64,000 nucleotides of DNA from Malaciobacter mytili LMG 24559 (GCF_003346775.1 NZ_CP031219.1:744001-808000), one strand, 5' to 3'. Positions 34,386 to 45,403 are shown, counted from the first letter of the stretch. Translations and numbers: made by a program. The notes: a model not told the origin generated them from the letters alone.

Positions 34386-35144
34386 ATGCAATATCTTATT
34401 TTAGATGAAAATAATATTGAAAATGAGCATATTTGTTGTGGCTTTTCAGATAAAAAGTGTAGTGAGGGATATAAAGCAAAAAAAACTTGGCTAAAACTTC
34501 AATTTAAAAATAACTTTATTTTCCAAAAGTTAGATAAAAGAGCAAAGGTTTTTATGGAAACTATACCTTTAAAAGATGCTTGGGTACCACTAGAAAATAG
34601 TAATTATCTTTTTATTGGCTGTTTTTGGGTTAGTGGTAAATATAAAAATCAAGGACATGGAAAAAAACTTTTACAAGAGGCTATAAAAAGAGCAAAAAAA
34701 GACTCTTTTGATGGTTTAGTAACAATTGTAGGTAAAAAAAAGTTTCATTTTATGAGTGATACAAAGTGGCTATTAAAAAATGGCTTTGAAGTTGTAGAAG
34801 AAACAACTGATGGTTTTGTTATTTTAGGTTTGAAAATAAATAAAAAACCTTTTAATATAAAAATTAAAGAGTGCGTAAAAAATAGAGAAATTACTAAAAA
34901 AGGAGTTGTAGTATATTATTCAAATAGATGCGTATATTCAGAAGTATATATTTTAACTTCTTTAAAAGAAGTTTGTAAAAAAAATAATATACCCTTAGAA
35001 ATAAATAAGCTTGATACACTACAAAAAGCTCAAAACTCTCCAACTTTAGCAACTATATTTTCACTTTTTTATAATGCAGAGTTTATTACAACTGATATAA
35101 GTGTTTGCCTTGAAAGTAAATTTACAAAACTTTTAAAACTTTAA
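34386..35144 (+). CDS. GNAT acetyltransferase with C-terminal YoaP domain
   Basis: 252 residues. Residues about 70-150 are a GNAT domain with the acetyl-CoA loop YKNQGHGKKLLQEAIKRAKK. Residues about 170-252 match the YoaP domain, a thioredoxin-like module (KKGVVVYYSNRCVYSEVYIL). YoaP-type proteins are putative acetyltransferases of unknown substrate. Lies directly after the EamA gene. Its 3' end overlaps by 4 bases a convergent small gene. Confidence 0.75.
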   Translation: MQYLILDENNIENEHICCGFSDKKCSEGYKAKKTWLKLQFKNNFIFQKLDKRAKVFMETIPLKDAWVPLENSNYLFIGCFWVSGKYKNQGHGKKLLQEAIKRAKKDSFDGLVTIVGKKKFHFMSDTKWLLKNGFEVVEETTDGFVILGLKINKKPFNIKIKECVKNREITKKGVVVYYSNRCVYSEVYILTSLKEVCKKNNIPLEINKLDTLQKAQNSPTLATIFSLFYNAEFITTDISVCLESKFTKLLKL

Positions 35145-35293
35145 TCAAAGTATTTAAAATCTTTATCTTCACTTCCATCTTTTTTTCTATTTTTAAATTT
35201 ATACATAGTTTTTGTAAATTGATATGTTTTATAACTTAGTATTATTGCCAATAAAAAGATTATAATTGAAAAAAGAGTATATATAAATTCCAT
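35141..35293 (-). CDS. Small membrane protein (50 aa) downstream of suf cluster
   Basis: Minus-strand ATG at 35293 to TAA at 35141. The product starts MEFIYTLFSIIIFLLAIILS, one membrane helix, followed by a basic then acidic tail ending DFKYFD. Third in a row of short membrane protein genes after the SufT-like gene. Family unknown. Confidence 0.5.
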   Translation of the reverse strand: MEFIYTLFSIIIFLLAIILSYKTYQFTKTMYKFKNRKKDGSEDKDFKYFD

Positions 35294-35313
35294 AATAAAC
35301 CTTTTAAAAAGAA

Positions 35314-35523
35314 TTATTTATTATCTTTAAAGGAATCTTTCCAATTGAGTTTTTGAGGTGTATGTTCATTTATTATAATTCCTTTTTCTTTTTTACCTGA
35401 AAAAATCCCTTCTCCAAGACTACTATTATTTTCATAAAAGAAAATAAAATAAATAAAAAAGCAAGTTAATACAATAATCAATCCTATTATAAAAGTAGGA
35501 TTATTTTTTTTATTAGTTTCCAT
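35314..35523 (-). CDS. Small membrane protein, paralogue of the 35567 gene
   Basis: 69 residues with one membrane helix (FIIGLIIVLTCFFIYFIFFY) and then a periplasmic tail SLGEGIFSGKKEK, IIINEHTPQKLNWKDSF. The tail aligns with the neighbouring gene (GFGTSIFSPDIKG, VNEHIPAKLRWEKAF), so the two are tandem paralogues. Function unknown. Confidence 0.6.
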   Translation of the reverse strand: METNKKNNPTFIIGLIIVLTCFFIYFIFFYENNSSLGEGIFSGKKEKGIIINEHTPQKLNWKDSFKDNK

Positions 35524-35566
35524 TTTTTTCTTTTTATAGATATTTTATCTATATAAAGAGTCAAAG

Positions 35567-35845
35567 TTATTTATTTTTATTTTTTTGACTCTCATATTGT
35601 AGAAAGTTTTGGCTTGATGACTCTTTTGAATCATCACTTCCACCTGTGTCAAATCTAAAAGCTTTTTCCCATCTAAGTTTTGCAGGTATATGCTCATTTA
35701 CAGAGCCACTTCCTTTTATATCTGGAGAAAAAATGCTTGTTCCAAAACCACTATTATTTTTAAAAAATATAAAAGAGAAAACCCCTATAATTACAACTGT
35801 TATAATTAGAAATAATGGACTGCTTTTTTTCTTATTATTTTTCAT
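35567..35845 (-). CDS. Small membrane protein with conserved NEHxPxKLxW tail
   Basis: 92 residues: basic N-terminus, one membrane helix (PLFLIITVVIIGVFSFIFF), then GTSIFSPDIKG, VNEHIPAKLRWEKAFRF and a polar Ser/Gln-rich end. Paralogue of the 35314 gene. It lies 70 bases downstream of the SufT-like gene on the same strand and may be a separate transcript. Family unknown; membrane topology is the only firm statement. Confidence 0.6.
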   Translation of the reverse strand: MKNNKKKSSPLFLIITVVIIGVFSFIFFKNNSGFGTSIFSPDIKGSGSVNEHIPAKLRWEKAFRFDTGGSDDSKESSSQNFLQYESQKNKNK

Positions 35846-35915
35846 AAACTCTCTTTTTTTTAGTGATGTGACTGATTATTTTATTATCACATAAACTTAA
35901 TTAAGAGATTATTAT

Positions 35916-36266
35916 TTAAATTAATGTTCCATTCATCATAAGATAATCTCTTCCTTCTTCAGAAATCATATTTTTATCCCAAGGTGGATCAAATACCAAA
36001 TGAACAAAAGCTTCATCTACTAAATCAACAGCAAGTGTTACATATTTTACTTGTTCTAATAAATTCTCTGCAACAGGGCAAGCTGGACTTGTAAGAGTCA
36101 TTGTAACTATTGCGTGTAAATAAGGTTCTTTTTCTTCAAATTCTATTTTATATACTAATCCTAAATCATAAATATTTACAGGTATTTCAGGGTCATATAC
36201 TTGTTTTAAATTAAATATTATTTTTTTCTCTATATCTTCTAATTGTTCTTTTGTAAAATTATTCAT
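35916..36266 (-). CDS. sufT: SufT-like MIP18/DUF59 Fe-S assembly protein
   Basis: 116 residues of the MIP18 (DUF59) family: VYDPEIPVNIYDLGLVYKIE, MTLTSPACPVAENLLEQVKY and HLVFDPPWDKNMISEEGRD. SufT assists Fe-S cluster maturation or delivery. The conserved DPEIPVN and TSPACP motifs (with Cys) are intact. Last of the core suf genes, ten bases after sufE, RBS AAGGAG. Confidence 0.8.
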   Translation of the reverse strand: MNNFTKEQLEDIEKKIIFNLKQVYDPEIPVNIYDLGLVYKIEFEEKEPYLHAIVTMTLTSPACPVAENLLEQVKYVTLAVDLVDEAFVHLVFDPPWDKNMISEEGRDYLMMNGTLI

Positions 36267-36275
36267 ATTTTCTCC

Positions 36276-36683
36276 TTATGCAAAAGCTTTTGCATACTCT
36301 TTTATTCTTTTTATCATTCCTTGTACACCACTTTGTCTATTTGGTGTAATTATCTCTTGAAGATTTAGTTTTTGCAGTATTTGTGTATCAAAATCTAAAA
36401 TCTCTTTTGCTGATAGATTATTAAAAATTGTTAGTATTATTTTTACTAAACCTTTTACTATTGCTGCATTTGAATCTGCTTTAAAAACTAAAATATCATC
36501 TTTTTTTTCACAAATTAGCCAAACTTTTGAAGTACATCCTTGTACTAAATTTTCATCTTTTTTATGTTCTTCTTCTAAGTTTGGTAAACTTTTACCTAAA
36601 TCTATAATATATTCATACTTTTGTAAATCATCATCAAAAAGTTCTAAATCATCTTTAATAGAATCTATTCTACTTTCTATCAT
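36276..36683 (-). CDS. sufE: SufE-type sulfur acceptor
   Basis: 135 residues. The acceptor Cys is in NLVQGCTSKVWLICEKKDD and the fold continues with ADSNAAIVKGLVKIILTIFN and NRQSGVQGMIKRIKEYA, as in SufE. It takes persulfide from SufS and passes it to SufBCD. One base separates it from sufS. Confidence 0.87.
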   Translation of the reverse strand: MIESRIDSIKDDLELFDDDLQKYEYIIDLGKSLPNLEEEHKKDENLVQGCTSKVWLICEKKDDILVFKADSNAAIVKGLVKIILTIFNNLSAKEILDFDTQILQKLNLQEIITPNRQSGVQGMIKRIKEYAKAFA

Positions 36684-36684
36684 T

Positions 36685-37869
36685 TTAATCCTTTAGCATT
36701 GTTATTGCTTTTTTTAAGGCCTTTATAAATATATCAATATCCTCTTTTGTATTATAAAAAGCAATACTTACTCTTATTGTACCATCAATATTTAATTTTT
36801 TCATTATTGGTTGGGCACAATGATGTCCTGCTCTTACAGCTATATGCATTTTATCAAGTAAAATACCAATATCTTCACTATTTATATCTTTTATATTAAA
36901 GCTTTTACTAACTATTGAGTTTTCCACATTATTGTATAAAATTATATTTTCTATTTTTTTTAGTTCATTATGTAAGTAGCTATAAATCTCTTCTTCTATT
37001 GTATGAATAGTTTTGTACCCTATATTTTTTATATATTTTAAAGCTTCTTTAAACGCTATCACATCAGCAATATTTTGTGTTCCAGCTTCAAATTTATAAG
37101 GTGAACTTAACATAAGGCTTCTTTGAAAATTTACATCATTTATTGTAGCACCACCTGTTTGGTAAGTTTTTAATTTTTCTAATAACTCTTGCTTTACATA
37201 TAATGCTCCAACTCCTGTTGGTCCATAAGTTTTATGGGAAGAAATTGCATAAAAGTCCACATCTAAATCTTGTACATCAATTTCAAAATGTGCTAAGCTT
37301 TGAGCACCATCCACCATAAGATAGCTATTATATTTATGTGTAAGTTTTGCTATTTTTTTTATATTGTGTTTTACTCCAAAAGCATTTGAAACATGAGTAA
37401 TACTAACAAATGAGTTTGGATTAGCTTTAAGTAATTCTTCAAAATGCTCAAAATCAAACTCTAAATTTTCTTTTATATTAACAACTTCCAAACCTTGATG
37501 TAAAGTTCTATTTTGCATATGCCAAGGAGTAATATTTGAATGATGTTCAATAGAAGAGATAATTATAGTTTTAAACTCTTTTGCAAAAATAGAAGCAACC
37601 ATATTTAAGCTTTCTGTTACTCCTTTAGTAAAGATAATTTCACTTTCATCTTTCGCATTTATAAACTCTTTTAGTATAGTTCTTGTCTCTTCAAATTCTT
37701 TAGTTGCTTTGTTTGCATCCCCATGATTACTTCTATGTGTATTTGAACAGTAGTTTGTATAATACTCTAAAATTTTATTTAAAACAGCTTGTGGTTTTTG
37801 AGTAGTTGCTGCATTATCAAGGTATGTAACACTACTATTTTTAAAAAAAGGGAAGTCATTTTTATACAT
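36685..37869 (-). CDS. sufS: SufS cysteine desulfurase
   Basis: 394 residues, PLP enzyme releasing sulfur from L-cysteine. Signature elements: YLDNAATTQKPQAV, THRSNHGDANKATKEFEETR, the PLP lysine in ISSHKTYGPTGVGALYVK, and the active Cys in RAGHHCAQP near residue 350. That group-II arrangement (RxGHHCA) distinguishes it from the NifS at 43170. Overlaps sufD by 8 bp. Confidence 0.9.
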   Translation of the reverse strand: MYKNDFPFFKNSSVTYLDNAATTQKPQAVLNKILEYYTNYCSNTHRSNHGDANKATKEFEETRTILKEFINAKDESEIIFTKGVTESLNMVASIFAKEFKTIIISSIEHHSNITPWHMQNRTLHQGLEVVNIKENLEFDFEHFEELLKANPNSFVSITHVSNAFGVKHNIKKIAKLTHKYNSYLMVDGAQSLAHFEIDVQDLDVDFYAISSHKTYGPTGVGALYVKQELLEKLKTYQTGGATINDVNFQRSLMLSSPYKFEAGTQNIADVIAFKEALKYIKNIGYKTIHTIEEEIYSYLHNELKKIENIILYNNVENSIVSKSFNIKDINSEDIGILLDKMHIAVRAGHHCAQPIMKKLNIDGTIRVSIAFYNTKEDIDIFIKALKKAITMLKD

Positions 37870-38989
37870 GATTTATCCTTTTTATATCTTTTATATATCT
37901 TCTAATAGCTTTAATGTCTATTTTTCTAATAACTTTTAATTCAATTGATTCTATAATCATCTGCTTTGCTTTATTTTTACTAATACCTCTTGAGCAAAGA
38001 TAATATAACTCATCTTCATTTAGTGTTCCACAACTTGCCCCATGACTTGCTTCAAGTTCATCAACATAGATTTGTAACCTTGGGTTTGCATTAATTTTTG
38101 CTTCATCACTTAAAAGTATAGTTTGACTATTTTGAAAAGCTTTTGCAAATTTAGCACTATTTTGTACTGTTGAACTTATATCGAATAAAGCTTGAGCTTT
38201 TTTATCTAAAAGATGTTTGATTTTAATATCACTTATTGTACTTTCTTCAAGATGTTCAATAAAAGCAATATTTGCACTTTTCTCTTCATTAAAGTTTTTT
38301 ACAATTGCATCTATATTTAAACTAGAGTTTTTACTTTCTAATTTACTATCAAAAATATTTAATGCTAATGTTGCTTTATAATCTAAACTTACAAAATTTA
38401 AAGTTGAGTTTTCTTTTAAAACTGTTTTAATATTTGTAATAATTGAAGCATTATTTAGTGTTTGAATTCTACTAATATTAGCAGTTATATTCTCTTTTAA
38501 TTCGTATTTTCTATTAAGATTTAATACACTTTGTTTTAAATCTTGATTTTCAAAAGTTTCAATAATATAGTTATTTGCAAATATTTCTATATTTAAACTT
38601 TGTGCTATAAAAGAGTTTTCTGCTTTAAAAATATTAATAATATTTAAAGGTTTATCTAAAGGTTTTAAAAGCTTTAAAGTTAAAGTTTTATGACTAAAAT
38701 AGCTATTTAATTTATACAGTTTATTAAAACTTTCTTCAAAATCCTCTTCTTGTATATTTATAGCTTCTTTTAAAGTTTCATCTTCTATTAAAAGTTTATT
38801 ATTTACAAAATAGATATTATAAAAGTAGTCATTTTTTAAATATTCAAACTCTTTAATATCTATATTTTCTTTTATTTTAAAATCTAAATCTTTTTCAAAT
38901 ATACTATAAATATCAAAATGTCTAAACTCTTCTACTTTTTTAGTTGGCAAGATAGTTTTATCTAAATTATTTATTTCTACTATTTTCAT
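37862..38989 (-). CDS. sufD: SufD Fe-S scaffold subunit
   Basis: 375 residues. N-terminal part variable; the C-terminal half is the SufBD beta-helix with YVDELEASHGASCGTLNEDE and LYYLCSRGISKNKAKQMIIE, the hallmark of SufD. Works with SufB and SufC as scaffold for new clusters. Between sufC and sufS in the operon. Confidence 0.88.
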   Translation of the reverse strand: MKIVEINNLDKTILPTKKVEEFRHFDIYSIFEKDLDFKIKENIDIKEFEYLKNDYFYNIYFVNNKLLIEDETLKEAINIQEEDFEESFNKLYKLNSYFSHKTLTLKLLKPLDKPLNIINIFKAENSFIAQSLNIEIFANNYIIETFENQDLKQSVLNLNRKYELKENITANISRIQTLNNASIITNIKTVLKENSTLNFVSLDYKATLALNIFDSKLESKNSSLNIDAIVKNFNEEKSANIAFIEHLEESTISDIKIKHLLDKKAQALFDISSTVQNSAKFAKAFQNSQTILLSDEAKINANPRLQIYVDELEASHGASCGTLNEDELYYLCSRGISKNKAKQMIIESIELKVIRKIDIKAIRRYIKDIKRINHV

Positions 38990-38992
38990 AAT

Positions 38993-39733
38993 TTAGCTCC
39001 CAACGGCTTCAAAACCATTTTTTTGAACTTCTAATGCAAGATTATAATCTCCTGATTTAATAATTTTTCCATCTTTTAAAATATGAACAAAATCTGGTCT
39101 AATTAACTCTAATAATCTATCATAATGAGTAATCATTAAAACTGATCTTTTACCATCAAGCATAGAATTAACAGCCTTTGCTACAAGTTTAATTGCATCT
39201 ATATCAAGTCCTGAGTCTATCTCATCTAACATAATTAAATCAGGTTTTAAAACAAGTAGTTGAAGCATCTCATTTTTTTTCTTTTCTCCTCCACTAAAAC
39301 CTTCATTTACATTTCTTTTTATAATTTCATCACTTAAATTATACTCTTTAATAATATCTTTAACTTCTTTTAAAAATTGTGCTGAGTTTACTTCTTCTTG
39401 ATTTTGATATGCTCTTTTTTCATTTACTGCTGTTTTTAAAAAATACATATTATTAACTCCATGAACTTCCACAGGATTTTGAAAACTCATAAAGATACCT
39501 TCATTTGCCCTTTGGCTTGCATCAAGTTCTAGTAAATCTTTTCCTTTAAACTCTATTTGTCCACTATGCACTTCACAGTCATAATGATCACTTAAAGTTT
39601 TTACTAAAGTAGATTTTCCTACACCATTTGTTCCCATAATTACATGTATTTCACCTTCATTTATCTCTAAATTAAAATCTTTTAATATTTGTTTATTTGA
39701 AATACTTACATTTAAATCTTTTATTTTTAACAT
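38993..39733 (-). CDS. sufC: SufC ATPase of the Fe-S scaffold
   Basis: 246 residues, ABC-type ATPase. Walker A GTNGVGKSTL, signature NEGFSGGEKKKNEMLQLLVL, Walker B LIMLDEIDSGLDIDAIK and the switch His in VLMITHYDRLLE are all present. Drives structural change in SufBCD. The GGEKKRNE-like stretch is typical of SufC. Confidence 0.92.
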   Translation of the reverse strand: MLKIKDLNVSISNKQILKDFNLEINEGEIHVIMGTNGVGKSTLVKTLSDHYDCEVHSGQIEFKGKDLLELDASQRANEGIFMSFQNPVEVHGVNNMYFLKTAVNEKRAYQNQEEVNSAQFLKEVKDIIKEYNLSDEIIKRNVNEGFSGGEKKKNEMLQLLVLKPDLIMLDEIDSGLDIDAIKLVAKAVNSMLDGKRSVLMITHYDRLLELIRPDFVHILKDGKIIKSGDYNLALEVQKNGFEAVGS

Positions 39734-39754
39734 TTTTCACCTCTTTTTGGAAAG

Positions 39755-41188
39755 TTATCCAACACTTCCTTCTAATGATATATCTAATAAAGCTTTTGCT
39801 TCAACTGCAAATTCCATAGGTAATTCTTGTAAAACTTCTTTACAAAATCCATGAACAATTAATGATACCGCATTTTCTTCACTAATTCCTCTTTGTTTCA
39901 CATAAAATAGTTGTTCATCTGAGATTTTTGAAGTTGTTGCTTCATGTTCTATTTTAGCACTTGAATTTTTTATATCTTGATATGGATATGTATGTGCAGA
40001 ACAATTTGAACCAATAAGTAAAGAATCACAAGAAGAGATATTTCTTGCATTTTTGGCACTTTTTGCAACTTTTACTAAACCTCTATATGCATTTGAACCA
40101 TTTAGTGCTGAAATACCTTTTGAAATAATAGTTGATTTAGTGTTCTCTCCTATATGTATCATTTTTGTACCTGTATCTGCTTGTTGAGATAAAGAAGTAA
40201 GAGCAACAGAGTAAAACTCTCCTACACTATTATTTCCTTTTAAAATACAAGAAGGATATTTCCAAGTAATAAGAGAACCAGTTTCTACTTGCGTCCAAGA
40301 GATTTTTGAATTATCTCCTTTACAAATTCCTCTTTTTGTAACAAAGTTTAAAATTCCACCATTTCCATCTTTATCCCCTGGATACCAGTTTTGAATGGTT
40401 GAGTATTTAATATGTGCATCTTTTAAAGCAACAAGTTCAACCACTGCTGCGTGAAGTTGGCTATTATCTCTTATTGGTGCAGAACATCCTTCATTGTATG
40501 AAACATAACTTCCTTCATCAGCAATAATTAGTGTTCTTTCAAATTGTCCTGTATTTAATGCATTTATTCTAAAATATGTTGATAATTCCATTGGACACTT
40601 TGTATTTTTTGGGATATATACAAAACTTCCATCTGTAAATACTGCACTATTTAATGTTGCAAAATAGTTATCACTATATGGAACTACTGAAGCTAAATAT
40701 TTTTTTAAAAGCTCTGGGTATTTATTTGCAGCTTCTGAAATTGAACAAAAAATTATTCCTAACTCTTCAAGCTCTTTTTGAAAAGTTGTTTTTACTGATA
40801 CTGAATCAAAAACAGCATCAACTGCAACTCCAGCTAATTTTTTTTGCTCTTCAAGTGGAATTCCTAATTTTTCATAAGTTTTTAAAATCTCTGGGTCCAC
40901 TTCATCTAAAGAATCTATAGGCTTCTTTGGTGCTGAAAAGTATGAAATATCTTGATAATCAATCTTTTCATAACCTAATTTTGCCCATTTGGGTTCCTTC
41001 ATAGTAAGCCACTTTCTATAAGCTTTTAATCTAAAATCTAAAAGCCATTGTGGTTCTTCTTTTTTTGTTGAAATTGCTTTTATAACATCTTCATTTAAAC
41101 CCTTTGGAAAAGTTTCACTATTTACAATAGTTTCAAATCCAAGGCTATATTCATTGGCAATTACACTATTTATTTTTTCGTTTTTCAT
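39755..41188 (-). CDS. sufB: SufB Fe-S scaffold subunit
   Basis: 477 residues from the ATG at 41188, which has AGGAG upstream; an in-frame ATG at 41209 overlaps the regulatory site and lacks one. Typical elements: [60 protein letters not shown] and [36 protein letters not shown]. First gene of the leftward suf operon; the 21-bp shared Fe-S element lies directly upstream (41199-41219). Confidence 0.9.
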   Translation of the reverse strand: MKNEKINSVIANEYSLGFETIVNSETFPKGLNEDVIKAISTKKEEPQWLLDFRLKAYRKWLTMKEPKWAKLGYEKIDYQDISYFSAPKKPIDSLDEVDPEILKTYEKLGIPLEEQKKLAGVAVDAVFDSVSVKTTFQKELEELGIIFCSISEAANKYPELLKKYLASVVPYSDNYFATLNSAVFTDGSFVYIPKNTKCPMELSTYFRINALNTGQFERTLIIADEGSYVSYNEGCSAPIRDNSQLHAAVVELVALKDAHIKYSTIQNWYPGDKDGNGGILNFVTKRGICKGDNSKISWTQVETGSLITWKYPSCILKGNNSVGEFYSVALTSLSQQADTGTKMIHIGENTKSTIISKGISALNGSNAYRGLVKVAKSAKNARNISSCDSLLIGSNCSAHTYPYQDIKNSSAKIEHEATTSKISDEQLFYVKQRGISEENAVSLIVHGFCKEVLQELPMEFAVEAKALLDISLEGSVG

Positions 41189-41198
41189 ATAAACTCCT

Positions 41199-41234
41199 AA
41201 ATAGGACATAATTTGTCTTATTTAAGAAATTGTA
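41199..41234 (-). promoter_or_regulatory. suf promoter with Fe-S operator-like element
   Basis: On the minus strand a -10 TACAAT (41234-41229) is followed by AAGACAAATTATGTCCTATT (T) at 41219-41199. The + strand shows an inverted repeat AATAGGACA/TGTCTTATT (41200-41222). The same 21-bp element is at the nifS promoter with 18 matches. It sits between promoter and ribosome site, a position fit for repression. Confidence 0.6.
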
Positions 41235-41269
41235 ACATATTTAACTTTAGTTGTAAAGGGCTAGTTTAA

Positions 41270-42058
41270 TTATTTTATGTTTTTTTCTAAGCTTTTCGTA
41301 TAATATGAAATAGGATAGGTCAATATTAAATATCCAATAGCTAAAGGTATATAGCTTTCCAAAGTTGAGTAAGTATAAGCATTTACTTCTTGGGCATTCA
41401 TAGTAAATTCTGAAATAGAAATAATAGATAATAAAGAAGAGTCTTTTATAATAGATGCAAATTGTCCTGTAAGTGAGGGAAGCATTCTTTTAAAGGCTTG
41501 AGGGAAAATTATATATTTATACATTTGATAATTGCTCATTCCTAAACTTAAACTTGTTTCATATTGTTCAAGCTCAATAGATTCAATTGCTGCACGAATT
41601 ATTTCACATACATATGCCCCTGAAAAAATAGCAAGAATTACAACTCCAACTATATATCTATTTTCAAAACCTAAGTTGTTTGCAAAAACATAAAAGAAAA
41701 TCAAAATTTGCACTAGTAGGGGAGTTCCTCTAATAATTTCAATATAAAATCTTGCAAAAAATCTTAAAAAAATTAATTTACTATTTTGAGCATATGCAAA
41801 AAATAGTCCTATAATAAAACTTAAAATAAGTGCAAAAAAAGAGATAATAATAGTCATAAAAAAGCCATCTATAAACTTCTGTTTATATTCATAAACACTA
41901 TGCCAATTAAAATCATAAGTTAAATTTGAAAACATTATATAAAAGATAAAAAAAATAAAAGTAATAAGAAGAAAAGCATTAAAAAGATAAACCTTTTTTT
42001 CTATTGGTTTATCTTTTTTTATTGAAAGTTCATTTATAAAAAATTTTTTTAGTTTGAT
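41270..42058 (-). CDS. Amino-acid ABC transporter permease (HisM/GlnP family), ATC start proposed
   Basis: Permease with EAA-type loop (EIIRGTPLLVQILIFFYVFA, SLGMSNYQMYKYIIFPQAFK). The first ATG is at 41935, without a ribosome site. The frame stays open upstream to a TAG at 42064-42066 and encodes a convincing extra membrane helix (VYLFNAFLLITFIFFIFYIM) preceded by a basic stretch. No ATG, GTG or TTG exists there; the only good candidate is ATC at 42058, six bases after TAGGAG. With it the protein has 262 residues. Follows the binding-protein gene by ten bases; no ATPase gene is adjacent. Confidence 0.7.
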   Translation of the reverse strand: MKLKKFFINELSIKKDKPIEKKVYLFNAFLLITFIFFIFYIMFSNLTYDFNWHSVYEYKQKFIDGFFMTIIISFFALILSFIIGLFFAYAQNSKLIFLRFFARFYIEIIRGTPLLVQILIFFYVFANNLGFENRYIVGVVILAIFSGAYVCEIIRAAIESIELEQYETSLSLGMSNYQMYKYIIFPQAFKRMLPSLTGQFASIIKDSSLLSIISISEFTMNAQEVNAYTYSTLESYIPLAIGYLILTYPISYYTKSLEKNIK

Positions 42059-42067
42059 GTTTATCTC

Positions 42068-42868
42068 CTAAAAAAAGAACTCAATATTTAGTGAATCAAA
42101 AGTCTGTTTTGCATCTTTTAAGTATTTATATGCAAAATCATCAAAAGTTCCATCTTCTTTTGCTTTAGTAATAAACTGATCAATTTGATTTTTTAATTCA
42201 GTATTATCTTTTTTTAAAGCAACTCCCCAATATTCAAAATCTTTTTGAAAAGGCTTTAAAAGAGCTACTGTTGTATCTTTATGATTTTGATGATTTCTAT
42301 ATATAGTTAATTGGTCATATAAAAATCCATCTGCTTTCCCTTGAACTACTTCAAGGACACAAGCACTCTCTTTATCAAATACTAAGATATTCCCATTTGG
42401 AAAGTTTTCTTTTGCATAAATATGTCCTGTTGAACCTTTTTTTACTGCAATAGTTTTTTCTTTTAAATCTTCAATTGAATTTATATTTGAATTTTTATTT
42501 GCTAAAATAGCAAGTGCAGATTTTGCATAAGGAATTGAAAAATCTATTGATTTTTTTCTCTCATCTGTTATTGTCATAGAAGAAATTATTATATCAATTT
42601 TTCCTGTTTTAAGTGAGGGGATTAGTCCATCCCAAGCTATATTTTCTATTATTAATTCTTTATTCATAGATCTTGCTAACATTTTTGCAAAATCCACTGA
42701 AACACCCGTAGGATTACCTTCTTTATCACTCATTTCAAAAGGAGGATAAGCTAATTCCATTCCAACTTTTAAAACCTTTGACTCATTATTATTAGCTTTT
42801 TCATCATTACAGCCAATAAATAAAAAAGTCAAAAGTAATATTAACATCCCTTTTATTACTTTTTTCAT
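42068..42868 (-). CDS. Amino-acid ABC transporter substrate-binding lipoprotein
   Basis: 266 residues of the SBP_bac_3 family. A lipoprotein signal (LLLLTFLFIGC, lipobox FIGC, Cys20) is followed by KVGMELAYPPFEMSDKEGNP, VDFAKMLARSMNKELIIENI and DIIISSMTITDERKKSIDFS, and then GSTGHIYAKENFP. These polar amino acid binding signatures suggest cationic or polar amino acids; exact ligand unknown. Transcribed ahead of the permease. Confidence 0.85.
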   Translation of the reverse strand: MKKVIKGMLILLLTFLFIGCNDEKANNNESKVLKVGMELAYPPFEMSDKEGNPTGVSVDFAKMLARSMNKELIIENIAWDGLIPSLKTGKIDIIISSMTITDERKKSIDFSIPYAKSALAILANKNSNINSIEDLKEKTIAVKKGSTGHIYAKENFPNGNILVFDKESACVLEVVQGKADGFLYDQLTIYRNHQNHKDTTVALLKPFQKDFEYWGVALKKDNTELKNQIDQFITKAKEDGTFDDFAYKYLKDAKQTFDSLNIEFFF

Positions 42869-44363
<1,495 letters not shown>

Positions 44364-44389
44364 TAAGAAGTTAGCAAAGGAAAACAAAA

Positions 44390-45370
44390 ATGGCAAAAAA
44401 TGATTTAGTAAGCGGTTCAATTTGGGATGAATATTCAAATCAAGTTATCAATAGAATGAATAATCCTCAACATCAAGGGGAGATTACAGAAGAAAGAGCA
44501 AAAGAGTTAAATGCAAAACTTATTGTTGCAGATTTTGGAGCTGAATCTTGTGGTGATGCTGTTAGACTTTATTGGGCAGTTGATGAAGCTACAGATAAAA
44601 TTTTAGAATCAAAATTCAAATCTTTTGGTTGTGGTACTGCAATTGCATCTTCTGATGTTATGGCTGAGTTATGTGTTGGAAAAACTGTTGATGAAGCTGT
44701 AAAAATTACAAATATTGATGTTGAAAGAGCATTAAGAGATAACCCAGATACACCAGCTGTTCCTCCTCAAAAAATGCACTGTTCTGTTATGGCTTATGAT
44801 GTAATTAAAAAAGCAGCAGCAGAGTATAAAGGTGTTGATATGGAATCTTTTGAAGAAGAACAAATTGTATGTGAATGTGCAAGGGTTTCATTAGCAACAT
44901 TAAAAGAAGTTATTAGATTAAATGATTTAAAAACTGTTGAAGAAATTACAGATTACACAAAAGCAGGGGCATTTTGTAAATCATGTATTAAGCCTGGTGG
45001 GCATGAAGAAAAAGAGATATATTTAGTAGATATTTTAGCAGATACAAGAGCTGAAATGGATCAAGAAAAACTAAAAGTTGCTGCTGATGCAAGTGCTAGC
45101 GGAACTCTATCTTTTGATAAAATGACTTTAGTTCAAAGAATCAAAGCAATTGATACTGTATTAGATGAAGATATTAGACCAATGCTAGTTATGGATGGTG
45201 GAAATATGGAAATTATTGATATTAAAGAAAATATTCCTCACTATGACTTATATATTAGATACTTAGGTGCATGTTCTGGATGTGCATCAGGAAGCACTGG
45301 TACACTTTATGCAATTGAGTCAGTATTAAGACAAAAAGTTGATGAAAACATTAGAGTTTTACCTATATAA
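44390..45370 (+). CDS. nifU: NifU Fe-S scaffold protein
   Basis: 326 residues in three domains: N-terminal IscU-like (DFGAESCGDAVRLYWAVDEA, SKFKSFGCGTAIASSDVMAE, KMHCSVMAYD), central [2Fe-2S] BFD-like (VCECARVSLATLKEVI, GAFCKSCIKPGG) and C-terminal NfU domain (MVMDGGNMEIIDI-type, YLGACSGCASGSTGTLYAIE). All expected Cys residues are present. Coupled to nifS by a 26-base gap; terminated at 45381. Confidence 0.9.
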   Translation: MAKNDLVSGSIWDEYSNQVINRMNNPQHQGEITEERAKELNAKLIVADFGAESCGDAVRLYWAVDEATDKILESKFKSFGCGTAIASSDVMAELCVGKTVDEAVKITNIDVERALRDNPDTPAVPPQKMHCSVMAYDVIKKAAAEYKGVDMESFEEEQIVCECARVSLATLKEVIRLNDLKTVEEITDYTKAGAFCKSCIKPGGHEEKEIYLVDILADTRAEMDQEKLKVAADASASGTLSFDKMTLVQRIKAIDTVLDEDIRPMLVMDGGNMEIIDIKENIPHYDLYIRYLGACSGCASGSTGTLYAIESVLRQKVDENIRVLPI

Positions 45371-45380
45371 TTTTTTAAAA

Positions 45381-45403
45381 TAAAAGAGGAAACACCTCTT
45401 TTA
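45381..45403 (+). terminator. Terminator after nifU
   Basis: TAAAAGAGG, loop AAACA, CCTCTTTTA form a 9-bp stem with T-rich end just after the nifU stop. A further palindrome TGATTATAATCA follows at 45405-45416, possibly part of the hemerythrin promoter. Confidence 0.7.

Noticed and set aside
40654-40920. Plus-strand frame inside sufB
   Set aside because: Low-complexity Leu/Gln product caused by the opposite-strand sufB codons.
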